A stretch of DNA of 16,386 nt from Candidatus Omnitrophota bacterium (GCA_020061685.1 JAGUXU010000137.1:1-16386); one strand, 5' to 3'. Counted from the first letter of the stretch, positions 8,217-14,761 are shown. The notes: generated by a model from the sequence alone, not told the origin. A program made the numbers and translations.

Positions 8217-9548
8217 ATGGACCTGCAGCGGACGATAAAGAAAGAAGTCGGGCTAGAGGGCATAGGCCTCCATACCGGAGAGAGAGTCAGGATGCGGCTG
8301 TTTCCGGCTTCGCCGGATTCAGGGATAAATTTTATCCGGACGGATTTACCCAACGCGCCGGCGATCAAGGCAAACATAGCCAATGTGATGGAACCGAGCC
8401 GCAGGCTGCGCAGGACCTCCCTGGGTTGCGACGGCGCCGAGGTCCATACCATCGAACACCTGATGTCGGCTTTATGCGGATTGATGATAGACAACCTGAA
8501 GGTTGAGATCGACGGCCCCGAGGTGCCGGGCATGGACGGTTCGGCCCTGCCTTTCGTCGAATTGATACGCAAAGCGGGGATAGAAGAACAGCAGGCCCCG
8601 AAAAAATCTTTCCAGGTAAAAGACCCGATATGGCTTGAGGAGAACGAGACGGTCCTGGCCGTATTGCCGGCCTCGGAGTTCAGGATATCTTACATGTTGA
8701 GTTACGATCATCCCTTGCTCAAGTCCCAGTATGTATCGGTCGTCATTACACCCGAGACTTTCGAGACACAGATAGCCCCGACGAGGACCTTTTGCCTTGA
8801 GAAAGAAGCGGAAGAATTAAGAAAACAGGGCCTGGGTAAAGGGGCGAACTGGGAGAATACGCTTGTCGTGGGCAAGGACGGTGTCATAAAGAATAAGTTG
8901 AGATTCGATGACGAATTCGCGCGCCATAAGGTCTCGGACCTGCTCGGCGACTTGTATCTCTTGGGCATGCCGATAAAAGGGCATATCATCGCCGTAAAAT
9001 CGGGCCACTCCCTGAACTTAAGGCTCCTGCAGAAGATAAGGCAACAGCAGGAGCGTATGCGCGCGGGCGCGATCGAATCCAAGGGTCCGGGTATCGTCGG
9101 CACGCCGCTGGACGTAAATGATATCAAGAAAATATTGCCTCACCGATATCCGTTCCTTCTGGTGGATAAAGTGATAGAACTGGAAGACGACAAGCGCGCG
9201 GTCGGGATCAAGAACGTCACGGTAAATGAGTTCTTCTTTCCCGGCCATTTCCCGAACAGGCCTATCATGCCGGGCGTGCTGATAATGGAAGCGCTGGCTC
9301 AGGTCGCAGGCATCATGATGCTGAACAAACGCGAGAACCTCGGAAAATACGCTTTCTTCATGTCCATGGACAAGGTGAAATTCAGGAAAGCGGTAGTCCC
9401 CGGAGACCAGCTTGTCCTGGAGGCGGAGGTCATGAAATTAAGGTCCAAGACCGTCCAGGTCAAGGCGTTAGCCACGGTCGACGGAAAAGTCGTGGCCGAA
9501 GGGGAGCTTATGTTTGCCCTGGTCGGCGGAGAAGAGGCCGCAGAATAG
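8217..9548 (+). CDS. lpxC-fabZ: Bifunctional LpxC deacetylase / FabZ 3-hydroxyacyl-ACP dehydratase fusion
   Basis: 443 aa, two enzymes in one chain. Residues about 3-285 are LpxC, the committed lipid A step: IGLHTGERV near the start, zinc ligand H81 in the TIEHLMSAL motif with E80 before it, zinc ligands H237 and D241 in FARHKVSDLLGD, and H264 in KSGHSLN. After a linker of about 15 residues, 300-440 are FabZ: LPHRYPFLLVDKV (308-320), then FPGHFPNRPIMPGVLIMEAL (341-360) with the active-site pair H344 and E358. The fusion joins the enzymes competing for 3-hydroxyacyl-ACP, so lipid A and phospholipid synthesis may be balanced. Such fusions are known in Bacteroidetes and other groups. All key residues look intact. 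Confidence 0.97.
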   Translation: MDLQRTIKKEVGLEGIGLHTGERVRMRLFPASPDSGINFIRTDLPNAPAIKANIANVMEPSRRLRRTSLGCDGAEVHTIEHLMSALCGLMIDNLKVEIDGPEVPGMDGSALPFVELIRKAGIEEQQAPKKSFQVKDPIWLEENETVLAVLPASEFRISYMLSYDHPLLKSQYVSVVITPETFETQIAPTRTFCLEKEAEELRKQGLGKGANWENTLVVGKDGVIKNKLRFDDEFARHKVSDLLGDLYLLGMPIKGHIIAVKSGHSLNLRLLQKIRQQQERMRAGAIESKGPGIVGTPLDVNDIKKILPHRYPFLLVDKVIELEDDKRAVGIKNVTVNEFFFPGHFPNRPIMPGVLIMEALAQVAGIMMLNKRENLGKYAFFMSMDKVKFRKAVVPGDQLVLEAEVMKLRSKTVQVKALATVDGKVVAEGELMFALVGGEEAAE

Positions 9549-9561
9549 GTCTTTTTATAAG

Positions 9562-10332
9562 ATGAAGATCCATCCCACAGCTATCGTAGATAAAAAAGCG
9601 AAATTGGCCGACGATGTTGAAGTCGGCCCTTATTCTTTTATCGGTCCGAACGTAGATATCGCAAGCGGGACCGTCGTCGGCGCGCACGCCGTTATAGAAG
9701 GCCACACGACTATAGGCAAGGGTAACCGGATCTTCACGGGTGCCGTGATCGGCTCGGTAACGCAGGACCTGAAATACAAGGGAGAGAAGAGCTACGTCAG
9801 GATCGGCGACGACAATATCATACGCGAGTATGTCACCATCAATCTTGGGACGGCGAAGGATTCCTCCACCGTAATAGGGAACAAGGTGCTGCTGATGGCA
9901 TATTCACATGTAGCGCACGACTGTATCATCAAGGACGGAGCGATCATCGCTAATTGCGGCACTTTCGCCGGGTACGTCACGATAGAGGAGAAGGCAGTTA
10001 TCGGTGGATTGACCGGCATACACCAATTCGTACGCATAGGACGGCTCGCCATAATAGGCGGCTGCTCAAAGGTCGTTCAGGATGTCGCGCCGTATTCGAA
10101 CTGCGACGGACATCCGTTAAAGGTTTACGGTTTGAATACCGTCGGGCTCGAGAGGGCCGGCATACCGCAGGAATCACGGACTTACCTCAAGAAAGCTTTC
10201 AAGATATTGTTTAACTCCGGGCTTACGATATCCCATGCCTTAGATGAGATAAAATCAGAGGTCCCGAAATCCCCGGAGGTAAACTATTTGATAGAATTCG
10301 TCAGCGCTTCCAAGCGGGGCATATCTAGATAA
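9562..10332 (+). CDS. lpxA: UDP-N-acetylglucosamine O-acyltransferase LpxA
   Basis: 256 aa from ATG 9562, 13 bases after the lpxC-fabZ stop. An earlier in-frame start at 9514 lies inside the previous gene, and the family starts at 'IHPTAIVD', so 9562 is chosen. Hexapeptide repeats (about 3-180) form a left-handed beta helix, followed by a helical C-terminus (GLERAGIPQESRTYL; ending RGISR). Catalytic His is H119 in SHVAHDC, equivalent to E. coli H125. G167 in IIGGCS aligns with E. coli G173, the acyl-length ruler, whose Gly form accepts C14 3-hydroxyacyl chains. It acylates UDP-GlcNAc, the first lipid A step. No clear ribosome-binding site is seen. Confidence 0.97.
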   Translation: MKIHPTAIVDKKAKLADDVEVGPYSFIGPNVDIASGTVVGAHAVIEGHTTIGKGNRIFTGAVIGSVTQDLKYKGEKSYVRIGDDNIIREYVTINLGTAKDSSTVIGNKVLLMAYSHVAHDCIIKDGAIIANCGTFAGYVTIEEKAVIGGLTGIHQFVRIGRLAIIGGCSKVVQDVAPYSNCDGHPLKVYGLNTVGLERAGIPQESRTYLKKAFKILFNSGLTISHALDEIKSEVPKSPEVNYLIEFVSASKRGISR

Positions 10333-10337
10333 AAAAT

Positions 10338-11147
10338 ATGGAAACAATAGGTCTCATCGCCGGAAAGAGCGAATATCCCGTCTTATTTGCCAGGGCCGCT
10401 AAGGCCAAGGGCCTTAAGATCGTCGCCATAGGCATAGAGGGCGAGACCAAGCCCGAGCTGCGGGCTCTCGTCGACAAATTTTTCTGGGTAAACCTCGGTG
10501 AGTTAGGTAAGGCCCTTGAGATATTTAGATCCGAGGGCATAAAAAAGGCCGTGATGGCCGGCGGCATAACAAAATCCCGCATATTTAACGAGGCCCTTAA
10601 GATAGACGGCCTGATGAAATCCATCCTCGTCAAAGCCCTGGACAAGAGGGACGATACCCTACTTTCGGTCATAACCGCGACATTGCGATCCGCGGGCGTC
10701 GAGCTTCTTGATTCGACGTTATTTCTTGAGGACCTTTTACCCGAAGAGGGCGTCCTGACAGGGACGCGGCCCTCAAAAGAACAGGAAGAAGATATAAAGT
10801 TCGGGGCCAAGATAGCCAGGGAAATAGCGGGACTTGATATAGGGTTATCGGTATTCGTAAAGGATAAAGCGGTCATCGCGGTCGAAGATATTGAAGGGAC
10901 AGATGCCATGATAAGGCGCGGCGCTCGCCTGGCCGGTCCGGGCGGCGTAGTGGTAAAAGTAGCCCGCCCGCGACAGAATATGAAATTCGATATACCGGTC
11001 ATCGGGCCCCAGACGATACGCTCAATGATAGAGGCAAAAGCCGCCTGCATCGCTATAGAAGCAAAGAAGACGCTGATAATAGACAGGTCCGAAACGGTCT
11101 CGCTCGCCGATAATAGCGGCATAGCGATATCCGCCATAAAGGTATGA
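10338..11147 (+). CDS. lpxI: UDP-2,3-diacylglucosamine diphosphatase LpxI (DUF1009)
   Basis: 269 aa. LpxI hydrolyses UDP-2,3-diacylglucosamine to lipid X and UMP, replacing LpxH where that is absent. The N-terminal domain opens GLIAGKSEYPVLFARAAKAK and contains a VMAGGITK motif (72-79). The C-terminal DUF1009 domain shows LTGTRPSKEQEEDI, AVEDIEGTDAMIRRG (181-195), GGVVVKVARPRQN and KFDIPVIGP with D218, the position of the essential Asp reported in Caulobacter LpxI. It starts five bases after lpxA, where LpxI genes are commonly found. Its last codons overlap the next gene by ATGA, so the regulator that follows is probably co-translated. Confidence 0.95.
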   Translation: METIGLIAGKSEYPVLFARAAKAKGLKIVAIGIEGETKPELRALVDKFFWVNLGELGKALEIFRSEGIKKAVMAGGITKSRIFNEALKIDGLMKSILVKALDKRDDTLLSVITATLRSAGVELLDSTLFLEDLLPEEGVLTGTRPSKEQEEDIKFGAKIAREIAGLDIGLSVFVKDKAVIAVEDIEGTDAMIRRGARLAGPGGVVVKVARPRQNMKFDIPVIGPQTIRSMIEAKAACIAIEAKKTLIIDRSETVSLADNSGIAISAIKV

Positions 11148-11824
11148 GCGTTATATTAATCATAGGCATAGAAGACGAGAGCCTGCTTCGCGCCAAAAGG
11201 GCGCTAAAGGACGCCGACTATCAGGTTGTGACCGTCGAGGAACCTGAAGCGCAGGCCGCCTACGAGGAGGCGCTTAAGAGGCGCCCGGACCTCGTCCTGC
11301 TCGATTTTACGTCGCCGAGGGATCTGGACGCCCAATTTATTTTCCACAAATTTAAGAAAGACAGATTCCTCAGGGGAACGCCGATATTCGCCCTACTGCC
11401 GGAAGACGGCGTCGGAATATTAGACAGCGTTCAGGGCATAGACGATTTCATATTCGAGCCGGCAAACGGCAAGGAATTGGCCGCCCGCCTGAGAGCCGTA
11501 TTGAAGAAGGCCATGCCTACCGACTCCGAAGACCATATCAAGATAGGGGACCTGATAATAGATGTTGCCAAGTACGAGGTGACATTGAACGGCAGCAAGG
11601 TGGAATTGACGTATAAAGAATACGAACTATTGAAATTTCTCGCCAGCAACAAAGGAAGGGTCTATTCCCGCGACCAACTGCTCGACAAGATCTGGGGATA
11701 TGACTATTACGGCGGTACCCGCACAGTGGATGTCCACATAAGACGCCTCCGCAGCAAGATCGAAGACAGAAAACATACCTTTATCGATACCATCCGCAAT
11801 ATCGGCTACAAGTTCATCGCCTAA
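11144..11824 (+). CDS. OmpR/PhoB-family response regulator with degenerate receiver
   Basis: 226 aa. Residues about 3-122 have a receiver fold aligning without gaps to PhoB through beta1-alpha1-beta2. Of the phosphorylation pocket only D54 (LVLLDF) remains. The acidic pair at beta1 is G8-I9, the Thr/Ser switch is L85, and the conserved Lys is E105 (FIFEPA instead of YITKPF). Residues about 131-226 are an intact winged-helix domain (LTYKEYELLKFLA; recognition helix around TVDVHIRRLRSKIE; ending IGYKF). It probably binds DNA as a dimer without normal phospho-control, like actinobacterial GlnR. No histidine kinase gene is adjacent. It overlaps lpxI by ATGA and lies 24 bases before an array of 11-bp repeats, its likely target. 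The specific function is unknown. Confidence 0.9.
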   Translation: MSVILIIGIEDESLLRAKRALKDADYQVVTVEEPEAQAAYEEALKRRPDLVLLDFTSPRDLDAQFIFHKFKKDRFLRGTPIFALLPEDGVGILDSVQGIDDFIFEPANGKELAARLRAVLKKAMPTDSEDHIKIGDLIIDVAKYEVTLNGSKVELTYKEYELLKFLASNKGRVYSRDQLLDKIWGYDYYGGTRTVDVHIRRLRSKIEDRKHTFIDTIRNIGYKFIA

Positions 11825-11848
11825 ATTTCAGGCAAAAAAGCACTCCGA

Positions 11849-11892
11849 GAATTAATCGAGATTTAATCTGCCCGTAATCTGGATTTAACATT
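11849..11892 (+). repeat. Four-unit 11-bp direct repeat, candidate OmpR-family operator
   Basis: TTAATC (11852-11857), TTAATC (11863-11868), GTAATC (11874-11879) and TTAACA (11885-11890) each start exactly 11 bases apart, with 5-base spacers. Flanking bases also repeat: GATTTAA occurs at 11860-11866 and 11882-11888, 22 bases apart. One helical turn between units, in two pairs, is the layout bound by OmpR-family dimers (Pho boxes, GlnR boxes). It lies between the degenerate response regulator and the rubredoxin-amtB-glnB genes. The repeats are seen directly; the binding protein is inferred. Confidence 0.7.
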
Positions 11893-11898
11893 CGTCAT

Positions 11899-11904
11899 TA
11901 TACT
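11899..11904 (+). promoter_or_regulatory. -10-like hexamer of the amtB-glnB operon
   Basis: TATACT (5/6 to TATAAT) starts eight bases after the last 11-bp repeat. No -35 match is found 16-18 bases upstream, where the repeats lie. This is the arrangement of activator-dependent Pho-type promoters, in which the operator takes the place of the -35 element. Transcription would begin near 11911, about 30 bases before the first gene. Confidence 0.5.
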
Positions 11905-11940
11905 TATCAGTGCAAGAATAGAACAGGAGCCAGGCTAGCG

Positions 11941-12117
11941 ATGAAGCAGAAAGAGCTAGAGAGCAAGTTCAGGTGCGCAAAGTGCGGTTACATCACAGAG
12001 AGGCAGGCGCCGCCTAAGAGCTGCCCGATCTGCAAAGCAGGGGCAGACGCTTTTGACGACATTGGAGTCGACAGATCAGCGGAGATAAAAGAGATCTACA
12101 ATCCAAGGTTGATTTAA
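11941..12117 (+). CDS. Small rubredoxin-like protein
   Basis: 58 aa. Four cysteines sit in two CxxC knuckles: C12 and C15 (FRCAKCGYI) and C28 and C31 (SCPICKA). This matches the iron- or zinc-binding rubredoxin-like domain found at the C-terminus of rubrerythrins. There is no signal peptide, so it should be cytosolic. AGGAG (11925-11929) lies 11 bases before the ATG. It is the first gene after the repeat operator and lies 28 bases before the next. Whether it binds iron for electron transfer or zinc as a structural ribbon cannot be told. The second knuckle lacks the usual rubredoxin CGVGK-type glycine, leaving both open. A link to ammonium uptake is by position only. Confidence 0.75.
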   Translation: MKQKELESKFRCAKCGYITERQAPPKSCPICKAGADAFDDIGVDRSAEIKEIYNPRLI

Positions 12118-12145
12118 GAAGCGTAAAAAAAGGAGGCGTAAGAAA

Positions 12146-12925
12146 ATGAGATATCTGTTTTGTATACCGCTGTTTTTGTTTATTTTGTCCGTCAATTCGC
12201 CGTGCCTCGCCACGCCTACGACCCATATTTGGGCGCCGTCGACCGATGTGCAGGCCTTCGGGGTGTTTCACATAACCGGCGATCTATATCTGCCGACGGA
12301 GAGGGATTCTGCCGGAAACAGGCCCGATACGATCACTAACGAAGGCTTGACCGTCGGGATACTGCCTTTCGAGAAATTCAATGTGGAAGCGGGATTCGAC
12401 CACAAGACAGGGCTCGGGGACCTGGATGATTACCCGATGTATTTTAACGCAAAAGGTGGGATACCTGAAGATGCATTTGGCGAATGGTTCCCCGCCCTGG
12501 CTGTGGGCGCCTACGATATAGGGACAAAAAAAGACAGGACCGATTTTAATCTTATTTACGGAAAGGTCGCTAAGACCTTCAAAGCCGGAGGTCTCAATTT
12601 AGGAAGGTTCTCGGCCGGATACTTCAACGGTAACGATAAGCTGCTTTTAAATGAGGACGGAGAAAAGGATAACGACGGTTTCTTCGGCGCCTGGGAAAGG
12701 ACCATGAGCGAGATCTCGGACAAGCTTTGGGTCTGTGTTGAGTATCAGGGGACAAGGAGCTCCTACGGCTCGTGGAATTTCGGCGGTTCGTGGAAGTTCT
12801 CGGACAATGTCTCGATGATCATCGGTTTTGACCGGTACAACAACCGCAATCTCGCCGATACGGTCACTATACAATTTGACATAGACTTTGATGTGTTCAG
12901 CAAGATGTTCAAAAAAGGTAAATAA
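12146..12925 (+). CDS. Secreted probable outer-membrane beta-barrel protein, unknown function
   Basis: 259 aa. An excellent AGGAGG (12131-12136) lies nine bases before the ATG. Residues 1-22 form a signal peptide (hydrophobic 4-16, CLA before a likely cut at 22/23); C20 follows NSP, a poor lipobox. The mature protein alternates polar and hydrophobic residues in short strands with Gly and aromatic positions (GLTVGILPFEKFNVEAGFDH, FPALAVGAYDIG, WNFGGSWKF, VSMIIGFDRY), consistent with about ten barrel strands. The last residues (FSKMFKKGK) do not end in the classic terminal Phe. It is followed 13 bases later by amtB with its own strong ribosome-binding site, so the two are co-transcribed. I do not recognise a named family. 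A porin or nitrogen-solute entry role is a guess from its neighbours. Confidence 0.7.
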   Translation: MRYLFCIPLFLFILSVNSPCLATPTTHIWAPSTDVQAFGVFHITGDLYLPTERDSAGNRPDTITNEGLTVGILPFEKFNVEAGFDHKTGLGDLDDYPMYFNAKGGIPEDAFGEWFPALAVGAYDIGTKKDRTDFNLIYGKVAKTFKAGGLNLGRFSAGYFNGNDKLLLNEDGEKDNDGFFGAWERTMSEISDKLWVCVEYQGTRSSYGSWNFGGSWKFSDNVSMIIGFDRYNNRNLADTVTIQFDIDFDVFSKMFKKGK

Positions 12926-12938
12926 GGAGGGCCAAGAG

Positions 12939-14276
12939 ATGAAGGCATTTTTTAAGAGAAGTCCGTTTTGGTTCTTCGCGGCTTTCTTGTTGTTTACGCT
13001 GGCCGCGACGGTCGTCGCGGCTGAAGAGGGGGCGCCCGCGCCCAAGGTCGATACGGGCGATACCGCGTGGCTTTTGACCTCGTCGGCGCTCGTATTATTG
13101 ATGACGCCGGCCCTGGCCTTCTTCTACGGCGGGCTCGTGCGCAGGAAGAACGTCCTTTCTGTCTTAATGCAGTGTTTTATGATAACGTGCCTTATAACCA
13201 TACAGTGGGTGCTGTTCGGTTATAGCCTTGCTTTCGGTCCGGATATCAAAGGCATCATAGGAAGCCTCGATTGGTTCGGGCTCAAAGGCGTGGGCCTTGA
13301 ACCGAATCCGGCATACGCCGCTACCGTTCCACATCAGGCGTTCATGATATTCCAGGCGATGTTCGCGATAATCACGCCCGCCCTGATCCTTGGGGCATTC
13401 GCCGAGAGGATGAAATTCTCGACTTTCTGCGTTTTTTCGCTTTTATGGGCCACGCTCGTCTATGACCCTGTGGCGCATTGGGTATGGGGTGTCGGCGGAT
13501 TTTTGAGGGCTGACGGAGCGCTCGATTTCGCCGGCGGCACAGTCGTTCATATCAACGCCGGTGTCGCGGCGTTGGCAAGCGCTTTGGTCCTGGGCAAGCG
13601 TAAGGGTTATCCCGATAAGATCTCGCCGCCGCATAACCTGCCCTTCGCTGTGTTGGGTGCGGGCCTTTTGTGGTTCGGCTGGTTCGGGTTCAATAGCGGA
13701 AGCGCCCTTAGTTCAGGCGGTTTAGCGACGAGCGCTTTTGTGGTCACTCACATAGGGGCCGCGTCCGCGGGCCTCACCTGGGCGCTCCTGGATTGGATAT
13801 TTAATCGCCGCTCCACGGTCTTAGGCATGATTACCGGCGCTGTCGCCGGCCTTGTCGCGATAACGCCGGCCTCGGGTTTTGTCAACCCGGTCGGCGCGAT
13901 ATGGATCGGCATCGGCGTATCGGTATTCTGCTACATGGCCGTTGCAATACTGAAGGTGAAATTCGGATACGATGATTCGCTCGACGCCTTCGGCGTCCAT
14001 GGGATCGGCGGTATGTGGGGCGCCTTGGCGACAGGCCTCTGGGCGACAAAAGCGGTAAACTCAGCCGGCGCGAACGGGTTATTTTACGGAAACCCTGCGC
14101 AGTTCTTTATCCAGATCAAAGCTGTCATCGTCACGGCCGTCTATTCGTTTATCATGACTTTTGTGATATTAAAGGTCCTTAACGCCATAATGGGCGTGCG
14201 CGCATCCGAGCAGGATGAGCGCATCGGTTTAGATCTCACCCAGCACCGTGAAGCCGGTTACACGGTCTTGGAATAA
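12939..14276 (+). CDS. amtB: Ammonium channel/transporter AmtB
   Basis: 445 aa from ATG 12939, which lies eight bases after AAGGAGG (12924-12930). An in-frame start at 12888 lies inside the previous gene and has no such site. Residues 1-28 form a likely cleavable signal peptide (VVAAEE), then come 11 membrane helices. Family motifs: DTAWLLTSSALVLLMTPALA (41-60), FFYGGLVR (61-68), D176 in VYDPVAHW (E. coli D160) and the twin pore histidines H204 (GGTVVHINAG) and H354 (FGVHGIGGMWG). The trimer passes ammonium or ammonia through the inner membrane. The cytosolic C-terminal tail (RASEQDERIGLDLTQHREAGY) is the PII contact. glnB follows directly, the usual amtB-PII pair. Confidence 0.97.
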   Translation: MKAFFKRSPFWFFAAFLLFTLAATVVAAEEGAPAPKVDTGDTAWLLTSSALVLLMTPALAFFYGGLVRRKNVLSVLMQCFMITCLITIQWVLFGYSLAFGPDIKGIIGSLDWFGLKGVGLEPNPAYAATVPHQAFMIFQAMFAIITPALILGAFAERMKFSTFCVFSLLWATLVYDPVAHWVWGVGGFLRADGALDFAGGTVVHINAGVAALASALVLGKRKGYPDKISPPHNLPFAVLGAGLLWFGWFGFNSGSALSSGGLATSAFVVTHIGAASAGLTWALLDWIFNRRSTVLGMITGAVAGLVAITPASGFVNPVGAIWIGIGVSVFCYMAVAILKVKFGYDDSLDAFGVHGIGGMWGALATGLWATKAVNSAGANGLFYGNPAQFFIQIKAVIVTAVYSFIMTFVILKVLNAIMGVRASEQDERIGLDLTQHREAGYTVLE

Positions 14277-14288
14277 GGAGGGATGACC

Positions 14289-14630
14289 ATGAAATATATA
14301 GTAGCGATAATCCAGCCGGACAGGCTTGACGAGGTGTTGACGAGACTTGAAGATAAGGAGATACATCTGGTTACGGTCTCGAGCGTTATGGGCCGCGGCC
14401 GCCAAAAAGGCATCTCCGAAGTCTACAGGAGCCACAAGGAGGCCGGAAGCCTGCTTAAGAAGGTAAAACTCGAGATCGCAGTTAACGAGGATTTCGCAAA
14501 GCCGGCTATCGAGGCGATCACCGGCGGAGCGAGGACGGGCAATATAGGGGACGGAAAGATATTTATACTGGACCTGCAGGAATGTGTTAGAATAAGGACA
14601 GGCGAAAAAGGAAGCGAGGCGATAGGGTAA
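14289..14630 (+). CDS. glnB: Nitrogen regulatory protein PII (GlnB/GlnK family) lacking Tyr51
   Basis: 113 aa from ATG 14289. The ATG at 14283 touches AAGGAGGG (14275-14282), while 14289 has a spacing of six and gives the typical start MKYIVAIIQP. Numbering then equals E. coli GlnB. 2-Oxoglutarate and ATP residues are kept: Q39 and K40 in GRGRQKG, K58, the TGNIGDGKIF loop (83-92), R101 and R103. Y46 and R47 of the T-loop are present; R47 is the residue that plugs AmtB in E. coli GlnK. The T-loop tip is changed: position 51, the uridylylated Tyr, is Glu, and 49 is His. PII senses 2-oxoglutarate and ATP/ADP and should close AmtB. Control by GlnD-type uridylylation at this site appears impossible. 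Confidence 0.95.
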   Translation: MKYIVAIIQPDRLDEVLTRLEDKEIHLVTVSSVMGRGRQKGISEVYRSHKEAGSLLKKVKLEIAVNEDFAKPAIEAITGGARTGNIGDGKIFILDLQECVRIRTGEKGSEAIG

Positions 14631-14655
14631 AAACGAGGTTACCAAAATAGGCCGA

Positions 14656-14685
14656 TTCTTACTTATGATATATATAGAGTAAGAA
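14656..14685. repeat. Inverted repeat with A/T-rich centre between glnB and the terminator
   Basis: TTCTTACT (14656-14663) and AGTAAGAA (14678-14685) are exact complements around a 14-base A/T-rich centre (14664-14677) containing TATGAT and TATATA. It could be an operator or a weak hairpin. It is too A/T-rich, and lacks a T-run, to act as a terminator itself. Confidence 0.35.
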
Positions 14686-14692
14686 GGGAACG

Positions 14693-14737
14693 AAGACGTT
14701 CAAAACAGAGTCGTGTTTTGGACGTCTTTTATTTTTA
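14693..14737 (+). terminator. Rho-independent terminator after glnB
   Basis: A 14-bp stem pairs 14693-14706 (AAGACGTTCAAAAC) with 14715-14728 (GTTTTGGACGTCTT), with one G-T pair and an 8-base loop. A run of T (TTATTTTT to 14736) follows. It ends the amtB-glnB transcript about 60 bases after the glnB stop and separates it from the next gene. Confidence 0.9.
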
Positions 14738-14746
14738 CCTCCGGAT

Positions 14747-14761
14747 GCCTAAAATTTAGGC
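14747..14761. promoter_or_regulatory. Palindrome matching the Fis binding consensus
   Basis: GCCTAAAATTTAGGC is a perfect 7-bp inverted repeat about one central base. It satisfies the 15-bp Fis core pattern: G at 1, pyrimidine at 4, A/T centre 5-11, purine at 12, C at 15. It also contains TAAAAT (14750-14755), a 5/6 match to a -10 box, though no good -35 is seen. It lies 25 bases before a gene for a Fis-type DNA-binding protein, suggesting autoregulation. Confidence 0.55.

Noticed and set aside
9514..9561. N-terminal extension of LpxA
   Set aside because: It overlaps the end of lpxC-fabZ and adds residues absent from the family; the protein naturally begins MKIHPTAIVD at 9562.
10325..11137. 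Reverse-strand open frame (270 aa) covering all of lpxI
   Set aside because: LpxI is clear on the + strand with its motifs; the reverse product has low-complexity composition and no family signature.
12194..12211. Possible lipoprotein box at Cys20 of the barrel-like protein
   Set aside because: Residues before Cys are N-S-P, not the L-[AS]-[GA] pattern; ordinary signal peptidase cleavage after CLA fits better.
12888..12938. N-terminal extension of AmtB
   Set aside because: It lies inside the upstream gene with no ribosome-binding site, whereas ATG 12939 follows AAGGAGG at eight bases.
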